The notes: generated by a model from the sequence alone, not told the origin. 64,000 bases of DNA from Roseburia sp. (GCA_017937095.1 JAGBEG010000004.1:248001-312000), one strand, 5' to 3'. Counted from the stretch's first letter, positions 32,996-42,590 are shown. Program-made: numbers and translations.

Positions 32996-34361
32996 GCCTG
33001 TTCTTCGTCTTTACTTTCTTGAACTGTTCTCTGCGGCTCTTCTTCACTTCCATGTTATGCCTGATGATGTAATAATTGTCTGCTACCACCTTTATCGCAA
33101 ATCCGAGCACTACGGCGGCTACAATACCGAGGACAATTAAAATGATCGTGAGCGGCTTAATACGCACTGTGGATTTCTCCTGCTCTTCGGTCTCCAGCTC
33201 CATATCCTTCTCGTTGTCAAAAACAAAGCCTTCAATTTCTACACCTGTCTTTATAATATCAGCCCTTCCTACTTCGCGGCCTGCATAGGTGTATGTGATC
33301 GAGCCTACGACACTCTGATCGATGTCATCATAGACGATCTGGGACGTTGCATCCGAAAACTCTGTCGTCTTAGGAAGAACAATCACGGCGTCCCTGTCGA
33401 TATCCACGAACGCCTTATTATTATTGAGCGCTCCGACTTCAACCGCTTCCGAAGTATCATACCGTGTCTCGTTATCGGCAATATTGAACATCTGAAAATT
33501 ATCAAACGCATAATTAAACAAATCCGTACTGTCTATCCACTGATTCGGCGACTCCGTCTGCATGACGACGCACACCAGACTCATCCCGTCCTTCTCCGCA
33601 TAGGTCACAAGCGTGCTGCGGGCAACGTTTGTATATCCGGTCTTGCCTCCGGTACAGTACTCATAACGGTATTTCAACGTCTGCCACGGATAAAGCATTT
33701 CGTTATGATTCTGCAGATCCGTCTGTTCGTCGTGTTTGTTCGTCGGAGGAATCGTATAACGCGCCGTTCCGGTGATAATACGGAACGTCTCATTCTCATA
33801 GGCAGCCTTGGCAATCAGAGCCATATCGTGCGCCGACGTATAGTGATTCTCGTCAAACAATCCATGCGGATTTACAAAATGCGTATTGGTACACCCAAGT
33901 TCCGCCGCTTTTTCATTCATCATTTCAACAAAATGATCGACCGTTCCGCCGACGTGCTCGGCAACCGCATAGGCACATTCATTCGCCGAACTGAGCATGA
34001 CCGCATAGAGACACTGCTCCATCGTCATCTGTTCGCCGTAGTCGCGGGAAATACCGGAGCCCTCCGTATTATCGATCGCCTCATCCGAAAATGTGACGAT
34101 TTCATCCAATTCAGAATTTTCAAGGGCGAGCAGCGTCGTCATAATCTTCGTAATACTCGCAGGATAATGCTGTTCATCGGCATTTTTCTCATAGAGTACC
34201 GTTCCGGTAGACATTTCCATCAGAATGACAGCAGGAGACTGAACCTCTGGTCCCTCCGGCCAATAGTCTGCAGCCGAAACCTCTGTCGGCTGCATCTGCA
34301 GCAGACACAAGGCGCTCAACATCATACATATTATTTTCTTCCACTTTATTCCCCTTGACAT
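32973..34361 (-). CDS. D-alanyl-D-alanine carboxypeptidase (low-mass PBP)
   Basis: 462 residues. Signal peptide (IICMMLSALCLLQMQPTEVSA), then the three serine-peptidase S11 motifs: PASITK (catalytic Ser), SSANE, and GGKTGYT. A beta domain follows, then a membrane helix (LTIILIVLGIVAAVVLGFAI) and a basic tail ending in six arginines. Trims the last D-Ala from muropeptides outside the cell. The tail is inside and unusually basic; its end is in the 70-bp repeat. Confidence 0.93.
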   Translation of the reverse strand: MSRGIKWKKIICMMLSALCLLQMQPTEVSAADYWPEGPEVQSPAVILMEMSTGTVLYEKNADEQHYPASITKIMTTLLALENSELDEIVTFSDEAIDNTEGSGISRDYGEQMTMEQCLYAVMLSSANECAYAVAEHVGGTVDHFVEMMNEKAAELGCTNTHFVNPHGLFDENHYTSAHDMALIAKAAYENETFRIITGTARYTIPPTNKHDEQTDLQNHNEMLYPWQTLKYRYEYCTGGKTGYTNVARSTLVTYAEKDGMSLVCVVMQTESPNQWIDSTDLFNYAFDNFQMFNIADNETRYDTSEAVEVGALNNNKAFVDIDRDAVIVLPKTTEFSDATSQIVYDDIDQSVVGSITYTYAGREVGRADIIKTGVEIEGFVFDNEKDMELETEEQEKSTVRIKPLTIILIVLGIVAAVVLGFAIKVVADNYYIIRHNMEVKKSRREQFKKVKTKNRHRRRRRR

Positions 34362-34482
34362 TACATCCTACTCCATTCTATTCTCACAGACTTTTGCTAT
34401 GCGTGCAAAGTCCTGTACCAAACTGCTGCAATCTGTGCACAAAATAAGCGCAGACGCCATCTTTTTTAACATAGCTAGTATC

Positions 34483-34511
34483 AGTATAATATTTCAAAAA
34501 AATACATGCAA
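34483..34511 (-). promoter_or_regulatory. promoter of the carboxypeptidase gene
   Basis: Minus strand TTGCAT (34511-34506), 17-base spacer, TATACT (34488-34483). The leader is about 115 bases. The rest of 34362-34631 shows no gene. Confidence 0.6.
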
Positions 34512-34631
34512 CAATTTTTCTGTCCAACCCTCTTTTTTTATCCGGGATTTTATTGTAGAATAATTGGTATGTCCGGGATTTTAAGGATTTCCGGCATTTC
34601 TTAAGATTTTTTTACGGAAAGGAAATATACG

Positions 34632-35270
34632 ATGAGACTTCGGAATATACCGGGCGCCGACGATGCAATCGCAGAAAGCATCTACTGCATCAAGGAGCCG
34701 GAAACACGAAAAGGCGGCTGGCAGGAAGTGTTTGAGGCAAAGCAGCCGCTGCATATCGAGATTGGCATGGGAAAGGGACGCTTCATCATGGATCTTGCCG
34801 CCGCCAATTCCACTATAAATTATCTTGGCATCGAGCGCTATTCGAGCGTACTGCTGCGCGCGCTTCAGAAGATGGAGCAAAACCCCCTCCCCAATCTGAA
34901 ATTTATCTGCATGGACGCAGCCGACGTTGCCGACGTCTTCGCTCCCGGTGAGGTTGACCGGATCTATCTTAATTTCTCCGATCCATGGCCGAAGGACCGC
35001 CATGCGAAAAGGCGGCTCACATCAAGGCAGTTTTTTGCAAGGTATGATCAGATTCTTGCGCCGGAGGGTCATCTGGAATTTAAAACAGACAATCAGGATT
35101 TATTTACCTTTTCTCTTGAAGAAATCCCTGAGGCTGGCTGGCGTCTCGACGCTTCCACAAGAGACCTTCATCACGATCCTGTCTTAAATGAAGGAAATAT
35201 CATGACCGAGTACGAGGAGAAATTTTCTTCCCTCGGAAATCCGATCTGCAAGCTGATTGCATCACGCTGA
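34632..35270 (+). CDS. trmB: tRNA (guanine-N7)-methyltransferase
   Basis: 212 residues. SAM motif IEIGMGKGRF near 42-51, LGIERYSSV near 65, and the TrmB signature LNFSDPWPKDRHAKRRL near 115-131. Methylates G46 of tRNA. Has a plain AAGGAAA site upstream. Confidence 0.95.
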   Translation: MRLRNIPGADDAIAESIYCIKEPETRKGGWQEVFEAKQPLHIEIGMGKGRFIMDLAAANSTINYLGIERYSSVLLRALQKMEQNPLPNLKFICMDAADVADVFAPGEVDRIYLNFSDPWPKDRHAKRRLTSRQFFARYDQILAPEGHLEFKTDNQDLFTFSLEEIPEAGWRLDASTRDLHHDPVLNEGNIMTEYEEKFSSLGNPICKLIASR

Positions 35271-35280
35271 GGGACTGCTT

Positions 35281-35338
35281 ACTCTATAGGAATCAGTACT
35301 CTCACACTTTGCAACAACGGGGCATTTCCCATAGACTA
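35281..35338. repeat. intergenic palindromic repeat, copy 1
   Basis: CTCTATAGGAATCA at one side and TTTCCCATAGACTA at the other. The same element is at 40647-40701. It is about 55-58 bp long with inverted ends and a central CACACTTT. Likely a dispersed repeat of this genome. Confidence 0.75.
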
Positions 35339-35374
35339 AAAAAGCTCTGTATTTGATGTATACAGAGCTTTTAT
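35338..35374. terminator. bidirectional terminator between trmB and the chemotaxis receptor
   Basis: AAAAAGCTCTGTA and TACAGAGCTTTT with a short loop; T and A runs serve both converging genes. Confidence 0.9.
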
Positions 35375-35384
35375 TTCTTTTATT

Positions 35385-37118
35385 CTATTTAATCTGGAAT
35401 CTGTTCACGTTATCATTCATATTATCAGCGATATCCACAAGCTCCTGCGTTGCATTGTAACAATCCGTGACAATGTTGCCAAGCTCCGTCATGGAAGCCG
35501 ATGTCTCCTCGGTGCTTGCGGCATTCTCCTGCGCGATCGCTGCAAGACTGTCCATGCTGTTCATAACATCGTTCTTCGCCTGATTTACGGATTCAACCTC
35601 ACGCTGGATATTTTCGATGGCAACGACGACATTTCCAACTTCCTCATTCAACTGACCGAATACGTCTCTCGTCGCATTAAGCTTCTCATTCTGCTCATTG
35701 ATCTCTGTGAGAACGCCGTTCATGGTATGTACGCTGCGGTTTGAATTTGCAATCAGCTCTTCTACGATCTCGCCAATCTTCTTTGCCGATTCGCTTGACT
35801 GGTCTGCAAGCTGTCTGATTTCATCTGCAACGACTGCAAAGCCTCTGCCGTGCTCTCCGGCTCTTGCCGCCTCGATGCTTGCATTCAGGGAAAGAAGGTT
35901 CGTCTGGCTCGCAATATCCGTAATCATGTCAACTGCAGTTCCGATTTCCATAACAGACTTATTTGTCATGTCCGTCTGATGATTGACCTCGTCGATCGAA
36001 TTTCTGGTGCGGTTACTGATTTCAACCAGTTCGACCAGCGTTCCGTCCAGTTTGCGGTTCTGATTCCGCATCTCCTCCGTACTCTCTACCAGCGTATCAA
36101 CATTCTTCGTCGTCTCCGTAATCGCATTGCCCATGTCGCTGATCTGCTCGTTGACTCTCTGCATCTCACTCGCCTGATTCGTTGCGCCGTTTGCAATCTC
36201 CTCCACGGCTGTATTTACATTGTGAATGGACTCATTGATCGTATTAAAGCTTGCCTGGAACTTTCCGCTGAAATTATCCAGCGACGACGCCGAGGAATGA
36301 ATATTCTTGACAATCGTTACAAGACCGCCGATGAGAGAGTGAAGCGCGCGTGCAATATTACCGATTTCGTCGCTTCTCGTAATCATTCGGTTGCTGACTG
36401 CGCTGCTCAAATCACCGTTTGCGACGTCATCCAGATGATGGATCATAGAAGTCATCGCTTTTACGATCTTTGTCATCACAACCCCAATCAGGACACATGA
36501 CGCAACTGCGACAACAATCATAAGCACAATGTTATTCGTCAGCAGCTTACGGTAAATCTCCTGTACCGAAGTGGATTCCATACCGGTAAACAGAACGCCT
36601 ACCTGTGTACCATCGCTGTTGCACAGCGCTTCATAATATCCAAAATAATCCCTACCCTCAATTACGACATCCGAGGTAAAATAAGCGCCGTTTTCCTTTA
36701 CTTCCTCATTGACCTTATCAGAAATTTCTGTTCCTACAACACGATTGCCATTCTCATCAAAGATACTCGTCGCCATTCGTGTCGTTCCCCAGAAAATCGT
36801 TACATCAACATCCGTATGCTCCTTGAACGAATCCAGAAATTCCTGACTGCCTGAGATATTATACTCACCCTTATACAATGTACCTCCGTCGTAGCTCCAG
36901 TCTCCGTCTGACAATAAGGAAAGCGTCTGCTCCAATGCATAAGTGGAAGCATTCAGTTCATGCTGTACGCATTTTTCCGAAACTGATACCCCAACAGACC
37001 GGATTGCAATACCTGATATGACTACAAGAATAATGAGCGGAATAACCGCAACGACAAGTATCTTCATCATCAGGTTCAAACCCTTTTTCTTCTCCAATAC
37101 AATTGTTTCCTGCTCCAT
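35385..37118 (-). CDS. methyl-accepting chemotaxis protein
   Basis: 577 residues. Membrane helix at 17-40, an external cache-like sensor (about 45-185, with [16 protein letters not shown]), second helix near 192-212, HAMP, and a long coiled coil with the signalling hairpin [31 protein letters not shown] (core [11 protein letters not shown]). Passes signals to CheA. The promoter upstream matches the flagellar sigma factor, so it is a motility gene. Confidence 0.95.
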   Translation of the reverse strand: MEQETIVLEKKKGLNLMMKILVVAVIPLIILVVISGIAIRSVGVSVSEKCVQHELNASTYALEQTLSLLSDGDWSYDGGTLYKGEYNISGSQEFLDSFKEHTDVDVTIFWGTTRMATSIFDENGNRVVGTEISDKVNEEVKENGAYFTSDVVIEGRDYFGYYEALCNSDGTQVGVLFTGMESTSVQEIYRKLLTNNIVLMIVVAVASCVLIGVVMTKIVKAMTSMIHHLDDVANGDLSSAVSNRMITRSDEIGNIARALHSLIGGLVTIVKNIHSSASSLDNFSGKFQASFNTINESIHNVNTAVEEIANGATNQASEMQRVNEQISDMGNAITETTKNVDTLVESTEEMRNQNRKLDGTLVELVEISNRTRNSIDEVNHQTDMTNKSVMEIGTAVDMITDIASQTNLLSLNASIEAARAGEHGRGFAVVADEIRQLADQSSESAKKIGEIVEELIANSNRSVHTMNGVLTEINEQNEKLNATRDVFGQLNEEVGNVVVAIENIQREVESVNQAKNDVMNSMDSLAAIAQENAASTEETSASMTELGNIVTDCYNATQELVDIADNMNDNVNRFQIK

Positions 37119-37171
37119 ATCCGATTTCTCCTTAGCTTACTTCATCACTCACTGTTAAGTGTTATATTATT

Positions 37172-37198
37172 ATATCGGCTCGTCCATACTATATGTTA
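37172..37198 (-). promoter_or_regulatory. sigma-D (FliA)-type promoter of the chemotaxis receptor
   Basis: Minus strand TAAC (37198-37195), 15-base spacer, GCCGATAT (37179-37172). This matches the Bacillus sigma-D pattern TAAA-N15-GCCGATAT except for one base. It suggests the host is motile. Confidence 0.75.
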
Positions 37199-37220
37199 AT
37201 AGAAGACAATTTCCGATTGT

Positions 37221-37269
37221 AAAAAAAAAGCACCAACCCCACAGTCGCAATGCTGCAAAATCGGTACTT
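37221..37269 (-). terminator. terminator after tRNA-Lys
   Basis: Minus strand AGTACC ... GGTGCT followed by nine Ts. Directly follows the tRNA 3' end. Confidence 0.65.
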
Positions 37270-37274
37270 TAAAA

Positions 37275-37347
37275 TGCGCCACCAGGGGTTCGAACCCTGG
37301 ACACCCTGATTAAGAGTCAGGTGCTCTGCCAGCTGAGCTAGTGGCGC
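37275..37347 (-). tRNA. tRNA-Lys(CTT)
   Basis: Full cloverleaf: acceptor GCGCCAC / GTGGCGC, D-arm GCTC...GAGC, anticodon stem CCTGA / TCAGG with loop CTCTTAA (anticodon CTT), T-arm CCAGG GTTCGAA CCCTGG, discriminator A. CCA is not encoded. Confidence 0.97.
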
Positions 37348-37478
37348 ATATCTCTTGAACACGAAAGTTATTATATAATAAAAATTTTAGAAATGCAACA
37401 TTTTTTTTAAAAAACTTCAATTTTTTCTTCAATTATGTTATTTTATAGATATCAAGTGCATGATAAAGGAGGTTTTTT

Positions 37479-38717
37479 ATGCAAGTTGAACAGAGATTTT
37501 TAAAATATGTCTCCTATTGGACGACCTCTGATGAGGATAATACTACAGGTGCTGATGTACGCATCCCCTCCACAGAACGCCAGTTTGAGCTTGGCAAGTT
37601 ACTGGAGCAGGAATTAACAGAACTTGGCCTTAAAAATGTAACATTGACGGATCACTGCTATGTATATGGACTTCTGCCCGCTACCCCGGGATATGAGAAC
37701 CGGAAAGCGGTCGGATTTATCTCCCATATGGACACAGCACCTGATTTTTCGGGTAAAGACGTAAAGCCGCAGATGATACCGGATTACGACGGCGAAGATG
37801 TCCTTTTAAAGGGAAGCGGGGATTATCTTAAGGTTTCCGATTTTCCGGGTCTTAAGTCACTCAAGGGCAGAACTCTTATTACAACTGACGGTACAACACT
37901 GCTCGGTGCAGACGACAAGGCAGGAATCGCCGAAATCATTACCGCAATCGAAGAAATCATTGCGTCAGATCAACCGCACGGTGATATCTGGGTAGGATTT
38001 ACTCCGGACGAAGAAGTCGGCTGCGGCGCGGATCTTTTTGATCTTGATTATTTCAAGGCGGATTTCGCCTACACTGTTGACGGCGATTATGAAGGCGAGA
38101 TCGCCTATGAGAATTTTAATGCCGCAAGCGCTGTCTTTACAATTAAGGGTGTTAATGTACATCCCGGGGAGGCAAAAGATATTATGGTAAATGCCGCTCT
38201 GGTGGCCTGTGAAATCCAGTCTATGCTCCCAGAGGAGGAAACGCCTGCACACACGGAGGGCAGAAAAGGTTTCTATCATCTGACAGATATACAGGGCGAC
38301 GTGGCATCCGCGAGACTTTCGTATATTATACGTGATCACAGCAGGACTTCCTTCGAAATGCGCCTTAACAAGCTCCGCACGCTGGAGATAGAGGCGAATC
38401 AGAAATACGGCTCCGGTACGGTTGCCCTTACAATTACTGATTCCTATTCAAATATGCTGGAAGTGATCGAGAAGCATCCTCATATCGTAGATATCGCAAA
38501 ACAGGCAATCTCCGAAGCCGGGCTTAATCCGCTTTCCCGTCCGATCCGCGGCGGCACCGACGGTGCACGTTTGACTTTTATGGGTCTTCCATGCCCGAAT
38601 CTTGGCACCGGAGGCTATGGCTTCCATGGTCCTTACGAGCATATCAGCGTAGAGGGAATGCAGACGGCCGTTAAAGTTATTCGCAATATTGTTTCTATCA
38701 CAGCGGATATGGATTAA
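37479..38717 (+). CDS. pepT: peptidase T (tripeptidase)
   Basis: 412 residues, the family length. M20 metal ligands in GFISHMDTAPD near 84-94, LLGADDKAGIAEII near 148-160, PDEEVGCG near 183-190, and the late RGGTDGARLTFMGLPCPNLGTGG with its HGPYEH. Cuts the first residue off tripeptides. AAAGGAGG precedes the ATG. Confidence 0.97.
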   Translation: MQVEQRFLKYVSYWTTSDEDNTTGADVRIPSTERQFELGKLLEQELTELGLKNVTLTDHCYVYGLLPATPGYENRKAVGFISHMDTAPDFSGKDVKPQMIPDYDGEDVLLKGSGDYLKVSDFPGLKSLKGRTLITTDGTTLLGADDKAGIAEIITAIEEIIASDQPHGDIWVGFTPDEEVGCGADLFDLDYFKADFAYTVDGDYEGEIAYENFNAASAVFTIKGVNVHPGEAKDIMVNAALVACEIQSMLPEEETPAHTEGRKGFYHLTDIQGDVASARLSYIIRDHSRTSFEMRLNKLRTLEIEANQKYGSGTVALTITDSYSNMLEVIEKHPHIVDIAKQAISEAGLNPLSRPIRGGTDGARLTFMGLPCPNLGTGGYGFHGPYEHISVEGMQTAVKVIRNIVSITADMD

Positions 38718-38742
38718 TTGGAATTTTCTTCTTATATAACAC

Positions 38743-38825
38743 AAGGCGCTGTCACACGGACACCTACTCAAAAACTGCATATTTCTTATTATGCATATCT
38801 TAAATAGTTCGTGCGACAGCGCCTT
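38743..38825. terminator. long bidirectional hairpin terminator after pepT
   Basis: AAGGCGCTGTC and CACG pair with CGTG and GACAGCGCCTT across about 50 bases that hold a second small inverted repeat. It separates convergent pepT and the acidic-repeat gene. Confidence 0.8.
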
Positions 38826-38851
38826 ATATATTTTATTATACTTTCATACCG

Positions 38852-40384
38852 TTACATACTTGCAATCAACGCTGCAATCTCATCCGGCGTCATCAGCTTA
38901 TGTGGATCAGACGGTATTGTCTTTGCCGGTTCTTCCTCCACTGGCGCATCTGACACTGTCATCGGAATCACATTGGAATTTGTCTCTGCTTCCGGCTCTT
39001 GCTCTGCTTCCGGTTCTAATCCGAGGCTCTCTGCGCCAAAATCCAGACTGTCTGCTTCAACTTCGGAATTGTCGGCAGGACTTATATTGCCTGATTCGGC
39101 AAGTCCGGCTTCCAGCTCTGCTTCCAGATTCATATCGTCTAAGAAGCTTAAGTCCTCCTTCTTCTCTTCCTCTTCTAAATCATCTGTAAACTCGATTTTT
39201 TCTGTCTCTCCAAGGCTGTCCGCAAAGTCGATGTCTTCGGCTCCTGTAAGCCCTTCTTCTGTCTCTGGCTCTATCTCTCCTAGATTATCCGCAAAGTCGA
39301 TATCTTCGGCTCCTGTAAGCCCTTCTTCTGTCTCTGACTCTCCAAGGCTGTCCGCAAAGTCGATATCCTCTGATTCTCCAAGGCTATCTCCAAAATCTAT
39401 GTCTCCTTCTTCTGTCTCAGGTTCTCCTAAACCGTCTGCAAAGTCGATATTCTCAGGCTCTCCTAAACCGTCTGCAAAGTCGATATCCTCGGACTCTCCG
39501 AAGCCGTCCGCAAAACCGATATCCTCTCCAACGCCAGAAAGATCCTCAGGCGCATCCTGCACAGAAGCAGACGCTGTAATATTCTGCTGTGCAAAAGCCG
39601 CAGACGCCAGCACTTCATCCTTTATCTGTGCATTCTGGCGGATCAGCTCATCTTTCATCTGCTCACTCTGCCGGATCAGTTCATCCTTCATCTGTGCATT
39701 CTGCTGGATGAGCTCATCCTTCATATTCAAGATGGATTCCATCGCCTGCGTCACATTTTCCTGAATGCCGTCTGCTGTCTGTGACACTTCTCCCTGAATG
39801 GCATTGTGCATCTCCTGCAGACTAGAGAAAATCTCCTGCTGTTTTGCCTGAATTTCATTCATCGATGTATCAAGAATGCTCTGATTCTTCTCTATAAGTT
39901 CGCTCTGACCTGCATCCATTTTCTCTTTAAATTCCAGAATATGTTCCAATAACCTGTCATTGGAATTCATCAAAGCCAATGCATTTTCTTTATTTCTTGT
40001 GATTGTGAGCTTGGCAATCGATTTCTGCGTTGTAATCAGATCATCAGCAGGTATTTTTGTGCTGTTCTCGATTTCCTCAAGCTGCTCGAGCGCCTTTTTC
40101 ATCAGCAGGTAAGAGGCTTTTCCTGATTTGAAAAGCATGTCATACTGTTCGTCTGACTGACTTTTATTTTCGCGTATTTCCTTAAGAATGGCATTGACAA
40201 AGACGTAAACACCCACAAGCATCACTATTGTAATGATAACAGGCGCCAGATTATCTTCCGGCATACGAATCATGACAAACAGGTCCGCAGCAAGCAGCGC
40301 GGCGGCCACTAATATAGAAACAATCGCGGTCATCTGATTTCTGCTTTTCTTCTTCTTCGGTGCTAATGAATCCTTTCTATCCAT
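38852..40384 (-). CDS. membrane-anchored coiled-coil protein with acidic repeat tail
   Basis: 510 residues from ATG at 40384 with GGAGG upstream. Two membrane helices close to the N-terminus (TAIVSILVAAALLAADLFVMI and VIITIVMLVGVYVFVNAIL, cited for position only), a long coiled coil with KDELIRQSEQM-type repeats, and from about 280 a highly acidic tail made of many EDIDFADGLGEPE-like units. It ends with LMTPDEIAALIASM, a short conserved-looking end that resembles the EIxALL motif of FliM. No family recognised. It may act as a membrane scaffold. Confidence 0.8.
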   Translation of the reverse strand: MDRKDSLAPKKKKSRNQMTAIVSILVAAALLAADLFVMIRMPEDNLAPVIITIVMLVGVYVFVNAILKEIRENKSQSDEQYDMLFKSGKASYLLMKKALEQLEEIENSTKIPADDLITTQKSIAKLTITRNKENALALMNSNDRLLEHILEFKEKMDAGQSELIEKNQSILDTSMNEIQAKQQEIFSSLQEMHNAIQGEVSQTADGIQENVTQAMESILNMKDELIQQNAQMKDELIRQSEQMKDELIRQNAQIKDEVLASAAFAQQNITASASVQDAPEDLSGVGEDIGFADGFGESEDIDFADGLGEPENIDFADGLGEPETEEGDIDFGDSLGESEDIDFADSLGESETEEGLTGAEDIDFADNLGEIEPETEEGLTGAEDIDFADSLGETEKIEFTDDLEEEEKKEDLSFLDDMNLEAELEAGLAESGNISPADNSEVEADSLDFGAESLGLEPEAEQEPEAETNSNVIPMTVSDAPVEEEPAKTIPSDPHKLMTPDEIAALIASM

Positions 40385-40646
40385 ATCTGTATCCTCCATG
40401 CATTTCTTCCTGCGTAAAATGCGCATTTTTCTAGCCTTATCTTATCACAAAATCGTTACACTTTAAATGAAAATTCTCATTATTTCATATCATTTTTATA
40501 TTTTTAGAGGAACAAAGTGTGCTTCGCACACTCTCGCGAATTTCCTTCAGTTTACATGCGGAGCACACTTTGCCGCGCCCGAGCGGTGCCGTTTACGGCT
40601 ATCTTCCATTCCGCGAGGTGCGCATCCTGCCCGGCAGGGCTTTTTG

Positions 40647-40701
40647 CTCTATAGGAATCATCGCTTTCACACTTTATCACAACACGGTATTTCCTATAGA
40701 G
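40647..40701. repeat. intergenic palindromic repeat, copy 2
   Basis: CTCTATAGGAAT at one end and ATTTCCTATAGAG at the other, a perfect inverted end pair; the centre CACACTTT matches copy 1 at 35281-35338. Confidence 0.8.
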
Positions 40702-40704
40702 TAA

Positions 40705-40739
40705 GAAAAAATCCGAAGTCCATACAGACTTCGGATTTT
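40705..40739. terminator. terminator of the original tRNA-Arg transcript
   Basis: AAAATCCGAAGTC, short loop, GACTTCGGATTTT, with A run before and T run after. It follows the 3' end of the tRNA-Arg fragment on the minus strand. Confidence 0.85.
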
Positions 40740-40744
40740 AACAG

Positions 40745-40786
40745 CGTTGCTGACTGGAGTCGAACCAGCGGCCTTCCGCTTAGGAG
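40745..40786 (-). other. attachment site: displaced 3' half of tRNA-Arg(CCT)
   Basis: On the minus strand 42 bases fit tRNA positions 32-73 exactly: loop CTCCTAA, stem GCGGA, variable AGGCC, T-arm GCTGG-TTCGACT-CCAGT, acceptor CAGCAAC, discriminator G. The 5' half is missing: upstream bases cannot pair with GCGGA. This is what remains when an element enters a tRNA gene and supplies its own 3' half at the other end. The terminator beyond it is still present. Confidence 0.85.
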
Positions 40787-40810
40787 AACCATTGAACATT
40801 TGTCATCTGT

Positions 40811-40910
40811 GTTCACCTATGTACAGGAAAGTCGCTATCCGTCAGGCTTTTTTCGTATTCCGAGTCGCTCCGTGTTCGTCCAAGTTCACCGATGTCGTTA
40901 GATGTTCACC
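40811..40910. promoter_or_regulatory. GTTCACC direct repeats, candidate integrase arm sites
   Basis: GTTCACC at 40811, 40884 and 40904, all on the plus strand, between the tRNA fragment and the integrase terminator. Tyrosine recombinases use short direct repeats flanking the core site. The rest of 40787-41078 shows no gene. Confidence 0.4.
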
Positions 40911-41078
40911 GGTTCATTTTAGCAGTTTTTTGGATTTTTCTAAAAAGGGGAACAAGAACATTTTTCATCTACCGCCAATTTTAGCACTTTTTCGAGTAAA
41001 AATCCATCTGCAGTCGAACCGCAAGCCTGAACAGAATATATCACATCTCCCTGAAAAGTACTCGCTGGGGAAGATGAT

Positions 41079-41135
41079 AAAAAAGAGAGTATTGCATTCT
41101 CGGTTCAAATGAGATCCGAGTTTACAATACTCTCT
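41079..41135 (-). terminator. terminator after integrase
   Basis: Minus strand AGAGAGTATTG ... CAATACTCTCTTTTTT with an inner stem ACTCGG / CCGAG. Confidence 0.85.
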
Positions 41136-41169
41136 ATGTAAGTGACGGGCCGGTGATCCGGCCCTTATT

Positions 41170-42573
41170 TTAGTTCAGGCTCTTCGCCAGGCTTGTCAGC
41201 AGCGCTGCCATTTCCGGATTACTGAGTATCTTTGCCAGAAGGTCAGGATCCACACCTGAAGGGGCTGCTTTTGCTTCGGATCCGGTTTCAGCCGGTGACT
41301 CAATACTGTCTGAACCTTTCCCGCTGTAAAAGGCTTTCTCAAACAGTGCTGCGTTGTTCTTACGGTCATCGTCGAGTATGTGGGAATATTGATCCGTAAC
41401 CATCTGCGCCTGCGCATGACCGGAATCACCCTGAACCGATTTGATATCGCCGCCATTCAGCTTCAGCTTGTAAGTGATGCTGGAATGACGAAGACTGTGA
41501 AAAACTACCTTTGGCAGATCATTCTTCTCAATCAGTTCTGCAAAGAGGGCCGTGATGCGGGATTGCTCTGTCGGCATGCCCAGGCCATTGGCCATGACCA
41601 GATCGAAATCTGCATATTCATTGCCAAGGGCTTCTTTCGTGAAATCCTGCTCCCGTTTCCACTCTACCAGCATCTCAGCAACGGTCTTCGGAAGGAAGAT
41701 TTTGCGGGTACTGGTTGCCGTCTTTGGTTTCTTCAGTACAAGGACGGTTTTATTGCTTTCCCGCAGTTCCGGAAAGACGCGAAGCACGTCCTTCTTGCCC
41801 AAAGCCTTCATAACACTCTTATCGACACGCTGCAGCTCCTTATTCACATAAACATAGGCCTTTCCGGCAGCAATGCTTTCCGGAGAGATGTCTACGCAAT
41901 CCCAGGTCAGGCCAAGCAGTTCCCCAATTCGAAGGGAACAGGCAAATGCCAGGTTGATGGCCAGCTTCAGGCGCTCATCCTCACATACCTCAAGGGCATG
42001 AAACAGAGTAGAAGCATCCCAGATTTCGCGTTTTTTCGCTTCGGATTTTGGAACCGTTGCATACATGGCAGGGTTCTTCTCCATAAGCTCCCATTTCACA
42101 GCCTGGTGAAAGGCGCTGCGCAGAATGTTATGTATCTTTCTTACGGTCGGCGGAGCCACATAAATCACATTTTTAGAATTCGCTTTCTGAGTGATTCGGT
42201 GCACGGAAGGAGTCTTCAGAAGCTGCATGTAATACTTCTCCAGAACCCGTGCTGTCACGTCACTGAGCTTCATACTGCCGATGATTGGCGATATGTAATG
42301 CTCGATCAGAGCCGTATTGCTTCCGTAGACGGACATGGACCATGTGGTCTTGCCATAGAGAGCAACATACTCTTTCAGCAGCTCATCCACCGTCTTGCAC
42401 TGATGGATCACCATAGTGCCTATTTCCTGCCGATATTCAATCTCAGCTTTCCGGCGCTTTGCATCAGCCATGGTCTTGAAGCTTTCCCATTTCTGCTTTC
42501 GCTTGCCGGTTGCTTCATCGTCGTAAAGGTAAACGACATTGTAACGGTTATTTCTCTGTACAATGGATGCCAT
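41170..42573 (-). CDS. tyrosine site-specific integrase
   Basis: 467 residues. N-terminal arm-binding and core-binding parts, then the catalytic set: R215 (CSLRIGELLGL), H359-S-L-R362, H386 (GHAQAQ) and Y396 (DQYSH). The C-terminal 60 residues are rich in S, P and E. It lies next to the tRNA-Arg attachment site and reads toward it, as usual for elements in tRNA genes. Confidence 0.95.
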   Translation of the reverse strand: MASIVQRNNRYNVVYLYDDEATGKRKQKWESFKTMADAKRRKAEIEYRQEIGTMVIHQCKTVDELLKEYVALYGKTTWSMSVYGSNTALIEHYISPIIGSMKLSDVTARVLEKYYMQLLKTPSVHRITQKANSKNVIYVAPPTVRKIHNILRSAFHQAVKWELMEKNPAMYATVPKSEAKKREIWDASTLFHALEVCEDERLKLAINLAFACSLRIGELLGLTWDCVDISPESIAAGKAYVYVNKELQRVDKSVMKALGKKDVLRVFPELRESNKTVLVLKKPKTATSTRKIFLPKTVAEMLVEWKREQDFTKEALGNEYADFDLVMANGLGMPTEQSRITALFAELIEKNDLPKVVFHSLRHSSITYKLKLNGGDIKSVQGDSGHAQAQMVTDQYSHILDDDRKNNAALFEKAFYSGKGSDSIESPAETGSEAKAAPSGVDPDLLAKILSNPEMAALLTSLAKSLN

Positions 42574-42590
42574 TGTCTTTCACTCCTTTC

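Noticed and set aside
38811-39764. Serine-rich plus-strand frame opposite the acidic repeat gene
   Set aside because: Its repeats are the complement of the acidic repeat codons; it has no ribosome site and would cross the terminator.
40745-40850. Intact tRNA-Arg gene
   Set aside because: Bases upstream of the anticodon loop cannot form the anticodon stem, D-arm or acceptor partner; only positions 32-73 are present.
40467-40901. Plus-strand frame of 144 codons over the attachment site
   Set aside because: It crosses a terminator, the palindromic repeat and the tRNA fragment; no ribosome site or domain.
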